Assembly: GCA_037176705.1 (NCBI GenBank)
Contig: CM073898.1
Location: 25,714,488 to 25,778,487, forward strand
Reading direction: 5' to 3'
DNA length: 64,000 nt
From: Molossus alvarezi
Lineage: Eukaryota; Chordata; Mammalia; Chiroptera; Molossidae
Part shown: positions 17,403 to 27,862 of the stretch, in pieces
How the letters are laid out: each line of letters starts with the position of its first letter
How positions within the stretch are numbered: the first letter of the stretch is position 1
Position numbers and translations under genes: made by a program
The notes under the pieces: model-generated
Database searches by the model: none
What the model was told of the DNA's origin: nothing
The model's input: the letters and a program-made list of their open reading frames with translations, nothing else

Positions 17403-18057
17403 CCATTTTTCCTTCACATGTTTGATTGGTGAAGTGCGTGGCCACATAACATCTGGCTGTGAAAACCAGTGAGGATTCTGTCTGCCAGGGAGAAACAGAA
17501 GTCATAGAAACACAGGTGCCTTCTTACAGGTCCAATACACAAGATCTCATTTGCAGCCACTTACCCTGGGCTCCAGTAGAGATTAAGGCAGAGCAAACTA
17601 GAGCCATAGGAGGAAAGAACTGGGGTATGTGGCTCTGGGGAGACAGCTACCAGGACCCCTGTGCTTAGTCCCTCTCCCACACCAGCAGACGCCATCTTTC
17701 TTGGGTGGGGCACTCCCCTCCTCACAGCATCAGCCAGTGGAAATGCAATAGTCTCACCTTTTAAACTCCCTGTCATCCCAACCTGCAGAGCTCATGCCCT
17801 GCTGAGGAGTCAGCTACCTGGGCTAGGTGTAGAGGTATGGACAAACTCAGGAGGTACCAGTGACTGAGTGGTGTGGCTTTGGGCAGGGTCTATTCTCACC
17901 ACTTTCCCATGAACCTGACTGGCCCCTCACAGGAGATCCTCTAGCCCCCACCCTCCCAGCTCCCAGAATCCCTGCCCTGCTGAGCTGACTGAGTTGTGTG
18001 GCTGTAGGATGGGGGCCATTTTTCCTTCACATGTTCTATTGGTGCAGTGCGTGGCCA
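17403..18057 (+). repeat. 42-base direct repeat pair in L1 5' UTR
   Basis: The 42-base segment at 17403-17444 (ccatttttccttcacatgtt ...) recurs at 18016-18057 with only a few differences, 0.57 kb apart. The second copy runs straight into the ORF1 region. Confidence 0.8.
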
Positions 18058-18261
18058 AATCTTGGTCTATTTGGACCTTAGTGAGAATTTCAACAAAGAG
18101 ATAGCAATCATAAAAAAGAATCAGTCAGAAATTAAGATTACAATATCTGAAATGAAGAATACACTATATGGGATAAACAGTAGGTTGGATGAAGCACAGG
18201 ATCAAATCAGCAACTTGGAAGACAAGGTAGTAGAAAACACCCAATCAGAACAGCAAAAAGA

Positions 18262-18530
18262 GCCCTGGCTGGTTTGGCTCAGCGGTTAGAGCGTCGGCCT
18301 GCGGTCTGGAGAGACCCGGGTTCAGTTCCCGCTAAGGGCATGTACTTCGGTTGCAGTTTGTCCCTGGCCCTGGTTGGTCATGCGGGTGGCAGCCACTCGA
18401 TGTGTCCCTTTCACGTCGATGTCTCTCTCTGTCTCTCTCTCCCCCCCTCCCTCCCACTCTATCTGTACAAACAATGGAAAGGAAGGAAGGAAGGGAGGGA
18501 GGGAGGGAGGGAGGGAGGGAGGGAGGAAGA
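18262..18530 (+). mobile_element. Ves SINE, young type, with GGAA/GGGA tail
   Basis: Standard Ves head and body, but the usual tcctcgggtgaggat tail is replaced after caatggaaagg by a (GGAA)/(GGGA) tract about 50 bases long. It is inserted in L1 ORF1. Confidence 0.93.
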
Positions 18531-18911
18531 ATAATTTCAAAAAATGAGGATAGTTTAAGGGACCTTTGGGACAACATCTGCATCACAGGAGTACCAGACA
18601 AAGAAGAGAGAGAACAAGGGGTTGAGAACCTATTTAAAGAAACAATGACTGAAAACTTCCCTAACTTGGTGAAAGAAAAAGACTTACACAAATTCAGGAA
18701 GCAGAAAGTCTCAAAGAAGATGAAAACAAAAAGGCCCACACCAAGACACATCATAATTAAAATGGCAAAGGTTAAAGACAAAGAGGAACCTTAAAAGCAG
18801 CAAGAGAAAGATAGTTAAGTAAGCTCCCCATAAGACTGTCAGCTGATTTCTCAACAAAAATATTTCAGGCCAGAAGGGATTGGCATGAAATATTCAGTGA
18901 TGAAAACCAAG

Positions 18912-19087
18912 GGCAGCCATGGCTAGGTAGTTCAGTTGGTTAGAGTGTCATTCCAATATACCAAGGTTGAGGGTTAGGTCCCTGGTCAGCACTCATACAA
19001 GAATCAACCAATAAATGCATCAATAAGTGGCAACAAATTAATATTTCTCTCTCTCCCTCCCTCTCTCTAAAATAATAAAAAGAAAAA
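18912..19087 (+). mobile_element. tRNA-derived SINE, divergent body type
   Basis: Same body as the element at 8243 (accaataaatgcatcaataa, gtggcaacaaattaatattt). It lies in L1 ORF1, flanked by gaaaaccaag/gaaaagcaag (18902-18911, 19088-19097). Confidence 0.85.
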
Positions 19088-19315
19088 GAAAAGCAAGAAC
19101 CTACAACCAAGTCTACTTTACTCAACAAGATTATCATTTCAAACTGAAGGAGAAATAAAGGGCTTCCCAGACAAGAAAAAGGTAAAGGAGTTCATTACCA
19201 CCAAACCAGCAGTACCAGAAATGTTAAAGGGCCCGCTTTAAGAAGAAAAAGAAGAAATAATAGAGGAACATAATTATGAATAATAAAATAGCAATACCTA
19301 TCAATAATCATTTTA

Positions 19316-19394
19316 TTTTTATTATTATTTTTTTAATCCTCACCCAAGGATATTTTTCTATTGATTTTTTTAGATAAAGTCGAAGTGAAGGAAG

Positions 19395-19426
<32 letters not shown>

Positions 19427-19589
19427 TTGATGTGAAAGAGATACATGGATTGGTTACCTCCTGCACAACCCTGACCAGGGCTGGGGATTGAACCTGCAAC
19501 CCAGGTACATGCCTTTGATTGGGAATTGAACCCGTGGCCCTTCAGTCTGTATGCCAACACGCTAACCACTGAGCCAAACTGGCCAGGAC
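19316..19589 (-). mobile_element. Ves SINE, intermediate type
   Basis: Reverse copy at the boundary between L1 ORF1 and ORF2. The imperfect duplication tcaataatcatttta/tcaatagtcacttta lies at 19301-19315 and 19590-19604. It carries a duplicated gaacctgcaacccaggtaca/gattgggaattgaaccc segment in the B-box region. Confidence 0.9.
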
Positions 19590-20034
19590 TCAATAGTCAC
19601 TTTAAATGTAAATGGCTTAAATGCTCCACTCAAAAGACATAGGGTAGCAGAATAGATAAGAAAACAAGACCCAGATATACATATGCTGTCTATAAGAGAC
19701 CACCTCAGAACAAAAGATACACACTGACTAAAAGTAAAGGGATAGAAAAAGATATTTCTTGCAAATGGAAATTTAAAAAAAGCTTGGGTAGCAATACTTA
19801 AATGGGACAAAACAGACATCAAAACAAAGGCCATAATAAGATACAAAGAAGGACATTACATACTGCTAAAAGGATACATCCAACAGTTATCTATAACCTT
19901 TGTAAACATTTATGCACTCAACATAGAAGCACCTAAATATATTAAGCAAATCTTAATGGATTTTAAGGAAGAGATTGACAGTAATACTGTCATAGTAAGG
20001 GATTTTAACACCCCACTGACATCAATGGATAGAT
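19590..20034 (+). pseudogene. LINE-1 ORF2 endonuclease remnant
   Basis: Translation gives the N-terminal APE-like endonuclease with stops: SLNVNGLNAPLKRHR, IRKQDPDIHML, KKAWVAILKWDKTDIKTKA, then FVNIYALN and TVIVRDFNTPLTSMDRS. Its catalytic motifs are degraded, so it is inactive. Confidence 0.85.
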
Positions 20035-20665
20035 CTTACATCTTATACCATATATAAGAATAAACTCAAAATGGATAAAAGACTTAAATGTAAGACTTGA
20101 AACCATAAAAATCCTAGAAGAATATATAGGCTGTAAGATCTCAGATATTTCTTGTAGCAATTTTTTTTTTCTTGCTATATCTTCTCGGGCAAGGGAAGCA
20201 AATGAGACTACATCAAACTAAAAAATCTTTTTGCACAGAAAAGGAAACGATCGACAAAATGAAAAGACAACTTATTGAATGGGAGAGCACATTCACCAAT
20301 GATAACATCTGATAAGAGGTTAATATCCAAAATTTATAAAGAATTTACAACTCACCACCAAAAAAAAACAAGCACTCTAATTAAAAACTGGGAAAAGGAC
20401 CTGAGTAGACTCTCCTCCAAAGAGGACATACAGATGGCCAACAGACATATGAAAAGATGCTCAACGTCAGTAATCATCAGAGAAATGCAAATTAAAACCA
20501 CTATAAGATACCACCTGTCATAATGGCTATCATCAATAAATCAACAAACAGTAAATGTTGGCAAGGGTGTGGAGAAAAGGGAACCCTTGTCACTGAAGGT
20601 GGGAATGCAGGCTGGTGCAGCCACTGTGGAAAGCAGTACGAAGTTACCTCAAAAAAATAAAAATG

Positions 20666-20829
20666 ACAGTTTATCCCCGGCCCTGGTTGGTCGTGTGGGT
20701 GGCAGCCACTCGATGTGTCCCTTTCACGTCGATGTTTCTCTGTCTCTCTTCCTCTTTCTCCCTCCCACTCTGTCTGAACAAAAAATGGAAAAATGTCCTC
20801 GAATGAGGATAAAATAAATAAATAAAAAA
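20666..20829 (+). mobile_element. Ves SINE, young type, 5'-truncated
   Basis: Starts inside the body (cagtttatccccggccctgg) and ends with gaatgaggataaaataaata. It is flanked by aaaataaaaatgaca-like target copies. Inserted in L1 ORF2. Confidence 0.92.
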
Positions 20830-21066
20830 TAAAAATAAAAATGAAACTGACTTATGACTCAGTGATTACACGTCAGGGAATATGTCCAAAGAAACCGGAA
20901 ACACCAATTTGAAAGAATATATGCACTCCCATGTTCATTGCACTGCTATATACAATAGTCAAGATTTATAAGCAGTTTGAGTGTCCATCAGTAGATGAAT
21001 GGATAAAACAGCTATGGTACATTTATACAATGGAGTACTATTTGGCCATTAAAAAGATGGAAATCT

Positions 21067-21322
21067 GTCCAGCTAGTATGGCTCAGTGATTGAGCATTGA
21101 CCCATGCACCAAGAGGTTGCTGGTTTGATTGCTACTCAGGACACATGCCCAGGTTGTGGGCCCAATCCCCAGTGGGGGGCATGCAGGAAGCGGCTAATCG
21201 ATGTTCTCTCTCGTTGTTCTCTCTCATCGATGTTTCTACCTCTCTCTCTCTCCCTTTCACTTCCTCTCTCTCTAAAATCCAAAAAGGAAAAAAAAAAAGA
21301 ACAAAAATTGAGGGGGAAAAAG
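21067..21322 (+). mobile_element. Ves SINE, older gcaccaagagg type
   Basis: tccagctagtatggctcagt, then catgcaccaagaggttgctgg and ggggggcatgcaggaagcgg. The duplication is aaaaagatggaaatct/aaaaagataaaaatct (21051-21066, 21323-21338). Inserted in the L1 3' region. Confidence 0.93.
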
Positions 21323-21720
21323 AAAAAGATAAAAATCTTACCCTCTGCGACAGCATGGATAAACTTGGGGAGCATTATGCTATGTGAAACAAGCCAGTCA
21401 AAGAAAGACAAGTATGATTTTACTCAAGTGGAATCTAATTAACAAAATAAACAAACAAAATAGAAACAGATTCATAGATAAAGAGAACAGACTGACAGCT
21501 GTCAGAGGGGAGAGGGGTTGGGGGGCTGGGTGAAAAAGGTGAAGGGATGAAGAAAAAAAAAAAGGAAAGAGTCAGCACTATGGTGATTACCAGAAAGAGA
21601 GGGTCAGTGAAGGTAGAAGAGGGTATAGGGGGATAAATGGTGATGAAAGGAGAGTTGAGTTGGGGTGGTGAACACACAATACAATCAATATACAGATGCT
21701 GTATTAAAGAATTATAAACC

Positions 21721-22263
21721 TGCCCTGCCAAGCCAGTTTGGCTAAGTGGTTAGAGAATCGGCCTGCAGACAGAAGGGTTGCGGGTTCAGTTTCAGTCAAG
21801 GGCATGTACCTGGGTTGCAGGTTTGATCCCTGGCCCCAATTGAGGTATGTGGGAGGCAGCCAGTTGATGTGTCTCTCTCACACTGATATTTCTCTCTCAC
21901 TCTCTCTCTCTTCCTCCCTCTCTCCCTCCCTCCCTTCCACTCTATCTAAAATAAATCAATGGAGCCCTGGCCGGTTTGGCTCAGCGGTTAGAGCATCGGC
22001 CTGCGGTCCAGAGAGACCCGGGTTCAGTTCCCGCTAAGGGCATGTACCTCGGTTGCAGTTTGTCCCCGGCCCTGGTCGGTCGTGCAGGTGGCAGCCACTC
22101 GATGTGTTCCTTTCACGTCGATGTTTCTCTCTCTCTCTCTGTTCCTCTCTCTCCCTCCCACTCTACCTGAACAAAAAATGGAAAAATGTCCTCGGGTGAG
22201 GATAAAAAAAATAAAAATAAAAAAATAAAATAAATCAATGGAAAAATATCCTCATGAGGATTA
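21721..22263 (+). mobile_element. Ves SINE, intermediate type, interrupted by another Ves
   Basis: The head begins at 21721 and the tail (ggaaaaatatcctcatgagg) is displaced to 22240-22263 by a younger Ves. Outer duplication aaagaattataaacc/aaagaattataagcc (21706-21720, 22264-22278). It sits in the L1 3' UTR. Confidence 0.94.
21964..22226 (+). mobile_element. Ves SINE, young type, nested
   Basis: Nearly consensus copy inserted in the tail of the older Ves. The perfect 16-bp duplication aaaataaatcaatgga lies at 21948-21963 and 22227-22242. Confidence 0.97.
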
Positions 22264-23116
22264 AAAGAATTATAAGCCCGAATCTCATATAATATTATTA
22301 ACCAATGGCACCCCAATTAATTCACACAAAATAAAAAAATAAATCAAGGTGAAGTCTAAAATACCTTTAAATTCTTGCATCAGATTTTTCCTTGGACGAT
22401 TTAAAACATAAAGAAAGTGAAAATACAAAAAACTCTGAGCCAACAAGAAATTATCTGAATTTCGCTCTTTCCATTATTCTAGCATTTTTGTATATATGGG
22501 CATTCATACTGCCCATCATTTTTAATGGTTTTGTAAGAAGAAATTGTAAATTATCTCTGAACTTCCTGTGGTCTTCCTTCATTGTGTCTCTACTTTCTTT
22601 TGTTTGTATTTTGGAAAAATGCCTCTTGGATTTCTAAGCCAAACGTGACTCTATTTGTAAAATAAAAACGTATTTGAAAACTCAAAAACAACAAAACAAT
22701 AAAAGAAAATATTCACTAAGTAAAACCGATCCCATTCAAATAGGTAAATTGCAATGCAGAAGGATGACAACATATATGATAAAGAAATATGCATTACAAT
22801 TGTCTAAGTTTGGGGTCAGAGCAATATTTATTTAAAATATTGTATACATATAAAGAGTTTATCACAAAGTGTGAGAACACAAACAAAGATACCAACGGTG
22901 TTTTGATTTTGGACTAGTTACTTGTATACTGTTTGTAATTTGCTCTAGTAGCTCATCGATATGGAAAATAGTCAAAGAGTAAATGTACTTTACTAATCAC
23001 TTAACAAACATATGTACTATTATCCAATTACTCCTGAAACCAACTACTTAAACCAACTGCTCCTGACTTTTTGATACGTCATAACTCAAATATTCCATTA
23101 AAGACTCTGTGCAAGA

Positions 23117-23403
23117 CATGACCTCATTTGTGAAATATAATGAACAAAATAAGCTGATGAACAAAATAGACCCACAGATATAGAAAGAGGTAGGGTTGAG
23201 ACTGACAAACCTCTGAGGAGGGTGGTGGGGGGGGGGGAGAGGAAATAAACCGAAGCACTTATATGCATATATGCATAACCAATGGACAAAGACAACAATG
23301 CTGGGGTGGGGGTTGGGGGGTGGGAAGGAGAGGAGGGTGTCTAGGAGGGAAAAAGGAGAAACATCTGTAACAAAAATTAATCAATTTTGAAAATGTTTAA
23401 AAA
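23117..23403 (+). mobile_element. HAL1/L1 3' end, truncated insertion
   Basis: Matches the HAL1 3' UTR at 29640-29960: aacaaaatagacccacagat, aggaaataaaccgaagcact, tgcataaccaatggaca, and a G-rich stretch. The A-rich tail ends at 23403. Duplication aaagactctgtgcaaga/aaagactcagtgcaaga (23100-23116, 23404-23420). Confidence 0.88.
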
Positions 23404-23916
23404 AAAGACTCAGTGCAAGAAAGGAATGACAGGCAAATAAATTAACTACTCTTTTACAGCAGCAGCACAACTAAAAGGTATAAGTGAAGATGATGAAATT
23501 TGTCACTAAAATGAAATTTTGAGATTGTCTGTGGACTTCAATAACTCAAACTACCTTTTAAGCCAGGAAGTAAATTTCATAAATTTCCTTCCTTTTCGCA
23601 CCAAAAGTTATATTTTGAGTTAAAATAATTTTATATATGCAGGTAATGTCATACAATATACAAAATTTCAAACAGTAAGTGATGTTAATGATATTAACAA
23701 AATTTGATCTTCTTTTAATAAACCAGCCTAAACCCTCATTTTCCCTCAAGTGAGCAGATGATAATTACCAAGGTTGTACAGATTACATGTAATAAACAGT
23801 ATAAGTATACAGTATACATAAATAGTATAAATAGTACAAGCCTTCTATAGTTATAATTTAAAGAAAATATTACGTATCTGTATTATAGTAGCCAAAAATA
23901 CAAAAATATAAACTGA

Positions 23917-24124
23917 GCCCTGGCCAGAGTGGCTCAGTTGGTTGGAGTGTCATCACTTACACTGAAAGGTGGTGGGTTCGATTCTTGGTCAGGGCACATA
24001 CCCAGATTGCAGGTTTGTCCCTAGTCGGGGCGTGTAAGGGAGGCAACTGATCAATGTTTCTCTCACATCAATGTTTCTCTCTCTCTCTCAACATATTCTC
24101 AGGTGAGGATTTAAAAAATTAATT
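23917..24124 (+). mobile_element. Ves SINE, variant
   Basis: gccctggccagagtggctca, then a cacttacactgaaaggtgg body and an ctcaggtgaggattt tail. Duplication not clear. Confidence 0.9.
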
Positions 24125-24129
24125 ATTTA

Positions 24130-25160
24130 ATTAAAAAGAAAATGTAATGGTGAGCAAGCCAAACTGGTCCCTGCTGTTAGAGCTTAGAGTGTAAAAGGGA
24201 AGACAAATGAATGATGAATACTATGATGGGGAAAATACAGGGTACTCTGGAAATACATAACAAGAGCTCCTGACCTATGTAGGAAACTTCCAGAAAGGAA
24301 AACTTCCAGAAGGATATGATTATAATATCTGAAGGATAAAAATGTATTGGTCATAGCCCTGGCCGGTTTGGTTCAGCGGTTAGAGCGTCGGCCTGCAGTC
24401 CTGAGAGACCCGGGTTCGGTTCCCGCTAAGGGCATGTACTTCGGTTGCAGTTTGTCCCCGGCCCTGGTTGGTTGTGCAGGTGGCAGCCACTCGATGTGTT
24501 CCTTTCACATCGATGTTTCTCTCTCTGTTCCTCTCTCTCCCTCCCACTCTACCTGAACAAAAAATGGAAAAATGTCCTCGGGTGAGGATAAAAAAAAAAA
24601 AATGTATTGGTCATGGGAAACAGGTACAAGAATGTACTAGGTTGAGAAAATAGCATGTGTGATTCAGAGACCAGAACTGAGAGAAACTGGCCACAGATGG
24701 GGCAATGGGGAGCCATTAAGGTTCTAAGCCACTGAATAACATGATCAAATTTACATTTTAAAAAGATGACTTTGTTTGGTTACCCTATCAAGAACAGATT
24801 GTGAGGAGAAGGGGAGGCGGGAGAGGCAAAACTAAAGGGAGATCTGTAATAATTCAAATGAAATACTCATGGCCCTGTCAGAGTTTTGAGAGGAAATGAA
24901 AAGATAAATCCAAAAGAAGATCCTTTCAAGAACAAAAAGGACTTCCTTGGTGTCTAAGTGGATGTGATGTGGAGAATGAGAGAGAAGAGTTGAGAACTCC
25001 CAGGTTTCTAATCTGAACAACCAGTTGGATCCACTCACTGAGAAAATGAGCACAGAAAGTAGTTTTTATGGGAAAGATAGATTTTGAAGAAAGAGAATTT
25101 GAGGTGCATATACAATAAACAAGTAGAATTGTTCAATGGATAGTTGGGCAATAAATAGAC
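24130..25160. repeat. Ancient mammalian repeat, family not named
   Basis: The order of phrases (gtccctgctgttagagctta; gggagccattaaggttc; taacatgatcaaatttacattt; gatgactttgtttgg; actcccaggtttctaatctg) is one I associate with a common old mammalian repeat seen many times per genome. It is split by the Ves at 24355. Confidence 0.45.
24355..24597 (+). mobile_element. Ves SINE, young type
   Basis: Near-consensus copy with a perfect 17-bp duplication aaaaatgtattggtcat (24338-24354, 24598-24614), so probably one of the most recent insertions here. Confidence 0.97.
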
Positions 25161-25317
25161 TATATTTTGCCATTTCCTTTTTTATACATTGCTCTTCATT
25201 GAATCCCTTTAATCCTAATGAGACCAACATATGTTCCTGATTTTCTTCATGCTGCTAAAATCAACTTTTGGTATAACAAATTCAGTACCTGATACCAAAG
25301 GGGTCACTGCTTTTTCT

Positions 25318-25548
25318 TTAAAAAAAAAAAAAATTTATTTTTCTTTATTGATTTTAGAGATAGAGAGGAAGACAGAGGTAGAGAGAGCTAGAAACATTGA
25401 TGAGAGAGAACATCGACTGGCCGCATCGGGCATGCCTCCCACTGGGGATTGGGCCCACAACCTGGGCATGTGCCCTGACCAAGAATCGTACTGGCGACCT
25501 CTTGGTGCAGGGGTCAATGCTCAACCACTGAGCCACACTGGCCGGGCA
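25318..25548 (-). mobile_element. Ves SINE, older gcaccaagagg type
   Basis: Reverse copy ending accactgagccacactggcc. Perfect duplication gtcactgctttttct (25303-25317, 25549-25563). Confidence 0.95.
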
Positions 25549-25665
25549 GTCACTGCTTTTTCTAGATCAACTTCATGATTGATGGGGTGGGGGTAGGAGG
25601 CAGAAGGATGTGATGGGGTTGGAGACACGCCACCTCCCAAAATGATATCTTGGCATATTGAATAT

Positions 25666-25919
25666 ACATATATTTTAAATCTTCACCTGAGGATATTTTT
25701 CTATTTATTTTCAAATAGAGTGGGAGGGAGAGGGAGGGAGAGAGAGGAAGAGAGACAAACATCAATGTGAGAGGGACACATAGACTGGCTGCATCTAGCA
25801 CAACCCTGATCAGGACCAGGAACAAACTGCAACTGAGGTATGTGCCCTTGGCCAGAATCAAAGCCACGACTCATCAGTCCACAGGCTGATGCTCTACGCT
25901 GAGCCAAACCAGCCAAGGC
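25666..25919 (-). mobile_element. Ves SINE, intermediate type
   Basis: Reverse copy (cttcacctgaggatattttt ... gagccaaaccagccaaggc). Duplication ggcatattgaatat/ggcatactgaatat (25652-25665, 25920-25933). Confidence 0.95.
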
Positions 25920-26176
25920 GGCATACTGAATATTTTAAGTTGAAGGAATCTGAGAAAATGGCAGAAGGGAGAGGAAAAGTCAGTGCTCTTCCTGCTTCTG
26001 TTTGTCAAAGAATAAAATAATGAATATTCATAAACTTCATCCATATTTGACAGACCTTGAGATTTTGCTAAATTGGCTTTATCCATCCTCTTTTGACTTT
26101 CTTTACTGTCCATTTCAAATGGAAAATAAAAATCAATATAATCATTTAGATATGGAATAGAAATTAAAACTGTATA

Positions 26177-26380
26177 GCTCTGGCCAGGTGGCTCAGTTGG
26201 TTGAAGCAATGTCCCAACACCAAGAGATTGCAGGTTCAATTTCTGGTTTGGGTGGGTATGGGAGGCAACCAGTCAATATTTCTCTCTCACATAGGTATTT
26301 CTCTCTCTCTCTCTCTCTGTCCCCCTTTCTCTCATACTAAAATCAATAAAAACATACCCTAGGGTGAAGATAAAAAAAAA
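26177..26380 (+). mobile_element. Ves SINE, diverged
   Basis: gctctggccaggtggctcag, then an internally shortened body. Duplication aaaactgtata/aaaacctatata (26166-26176, 26381-26392). Confidence 0.9.
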
Positions 26381-26610
26381 AAAACCTATATAAAAGTTCT
26401 TCAGCACATTATATACTAGTATTTATCAATAAAACAATTTAGCTAAATATTGTATTAGAAATTCTGAAAATCTTTAAAAATAGAGAGGTATTTTATGAAA
26501 GAAACTACCTTATAATTAAAACAAAACAAAACAAAAAACTGCAACATAACTGAAATAACAAGATGCTGATGGAATATTACCAAGCATCTTTCATTTTGAC
26601 TTAGCAGCAT

Positions 26611-26858
26611 TTTTTTTTTAAATTCTCACCTGAGGATATTTTTCCATTCATCCTCAGACAGAGTGGGAGGAAGGGAGGGAGAGCGAGAGTGAGAGCGAGA
26701 GCGAGAGAGAGAAACATTGACTGGTTGCCTCCTGCACAACCCTGATCAAGGCTGGAGACTGAACTGCAACCAAGGTTCATGCCCTCGACCAGAATCAAAC
26801 CCAAGACTCACTGGTCCAAGGGACGATGCTCTAACCGCTGAACCAAACCAGCCAGGGC
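26611..26858 (-). mobile_element. Ves SINE, intermediate type
   Basis: Reverse copy from ttctcacctgaggatattt to aaccaaaccagccagggc. Confidence 0.93.
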
Positions 26859-27004
26859 TAGAATCATTATTTTTATGGGGAGGCCAAGTTTATTTTTATT
26901 ATTAGCATTTTAAAGAATAGAACAAAGTTAGGTGAATTTTTACCTAGAAAAGGAAAAAAAATTGGACACCACAGTATTTATTTGATGAAGTCATTACACA
27001 TAGC

Positions 27005-27029
27005 AAAAAAAAAAAAAAAAAAAAAAAAT
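27005..27029. repeat. Isolated poly(A) tract
   Basis: A run of about 25 A bases not attached to any element that I can identify. Confidence 0.8.
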
Positions 27030-27417
27030 GGGGGCAAAGGAGTGGGAGATGTTTCTAAATATTACTGTTGTGTTTTCAGATCGAAATAATCCTAGTTAAT
27101 TGTAAAACGTTCTCAGAATTCTCTCTAACTGGATTAAATTTGTGTGCTGTTTTTGTTTGGGAATAGTTCAAGCCCAAGCATGGTATCCAGGTGAGGAAAA
27201 AGATGATCAAGAACAAGTACAGTTAAAAAAATAATAAATACAACTGATTTTTAAACATGCCCAATATTCATATTTAAATAGGATCCAGCTATTTCTATCT
27301 TTGAACTTATTAAAATATATTTCTATCAATAGCAGCTCTTTGTCTACCTGAGCAATCTGAGCTGCAGCGCTTCAGTTTCTCCTATTATTATTGTAGACAC
27401 AACAGCTATGACAAATA

Positions 27418-27839
27418 CGTCAAACTTCAGTTCTCCAATGTCTCCCATCTTGGACAATTTGGTTCTCAACCAATGTTCAAGGAAAAAAATATCTGTTTTC
27501 AAACAAAGCTTCAGTTCTAGACCCAAAAACCCTTTCAAGCTGATACATCAGTGTTACAAAAAGTGTCTCTCAGGCCACAAACAAAGGAGAGAATGCGAAT
27601 CAGTTTACTATTAAACTTTACATTGTTAACATCTCAGGAAATTGTGCTGTGAATATTTTCAAGGTATTTTTGCTTTTGTTGCTGGTGAAATGGACTATTA
27701 GCACAATTTTAAAACATAAAGAGGCCATCAAGAGTCCTGATGTTGCTACAAGGTGTGAAAGTGCTCACAAAACAATGATCACAGGCAACTGAAGAGGCAG
27801 AAAACTGTTCTTGGTTTGGATGAACAAAAAGCAGTTAGC
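27418..27839 (+). mobile_element. Tigger/pogo-like DNA transposon, left part
   Basis: Starts after a TA target with an inverted repeat (cgtcaaacttcagttctc) that mirrors the right end. From about 27690 it translates, with breaks, to Tigger-type DNA-binding text (STILKHKEAIKSPDVA) and then LVWMNKKQL. The HAL1 interrupts it at 27840, and the frame resumes after 30022. Confidence 0.8.
27823..27839. repeat. HAL1 target-site duplication, left copy
   Basis: AACAAAAAGCAGTTAGC, identical to 30006-30022. Confidence 0.95.
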
Positions 27840-27841
27840 GG

Positions 27842-27862
27842 ACTTCCGGTCAAGATGGCGGC
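27842..27862 (+). promoter_or_regulatory. ETS-like and YY1-like sites at HAL1 start
   Basis: acttccgg (ETS/GABPA-like) is followed immediately by caagatggcggc (YY1-like). L1 and HAL1 5' UTRs are known to use YY1 to set the transcription start; function here is inferred. Confidence 0.6.

Larger units (their letters stand above)
18060..19240 (+). pseudogene. LINE-1 ORF1 remnant
   Basis: Recognisable pieces are a coiled-coil segment (RLDEAQDQISNLEDKV), the RRM-like ICITGVPDKEEREQGVENLF, and then TPRHIIIKMAKVKDKEE. The C-terminal part (about 19097-19240) contains KTFPDKKK-like text in a shifted frame. Two SINEs (18262 and 18912) and several frameshifts break it. It once encoded the RNA-binding chaperone of the L1 particle. 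Confidence 0.85.
20035..21420 (+). pseudogene. LINE-1 ORF2 C-terminal remnant
   Basis: Directly after the endonuclease the sequence jumps to the C-terminal third of ORF2: NSKWIKDLNV-like text, [12 protein letters not shown], then [26 protein letters not shown]. It is followed by the ycs-type end (mew-it-ysamy region at 20980-21060). About 2.5-3 kb of ORF2, including the reverse transcriptase, is absent. Confidence 0.75.
17126..22340 (+). mobile_element. LINE-1, 5' complete, ORF2 centre deleted, SINE-riddled
   Basis: A sense LINE-1 in outline: a 5' UTR beginning gggaggatccaagatggtgg, ORF1 remnants (18060-19240), then the ORF2 endonuclease (19590-20034). The remnants then jump directly to the C-terminal part of ORF2 (20035-21420) and a 3' UTR ending attaaccaatggcacccc with an A-rich tail. 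The reverse-transcriptase core is missing. At least seven SINEs interrupt it, so it is far older than they are. No clear target duplication was found. Confidence 0.85.

Noticed and set aside
17561..17867. Open frames on both strands in the GC-richer stretch 17300-18000
   Set aside because: They lie in the L1 5' UTR and overlap each other on opposite strands, with no recognisable protein similarity.
18322..18540. Open frames rich in PSLPPSLPP or GREGGREGG
   Set aside because: Translation of the (GGGA)/(CCTC) microsatellite tail and CT-rich bodies of SINEs.
22392..22637. 81-residue open frame with hydrophobic helices (NYLNFALSIILAFLYIWAFIL)
   Set aside because: AT-rich intron sequence easily gives hydrophobic frames; no signal or homology seen.
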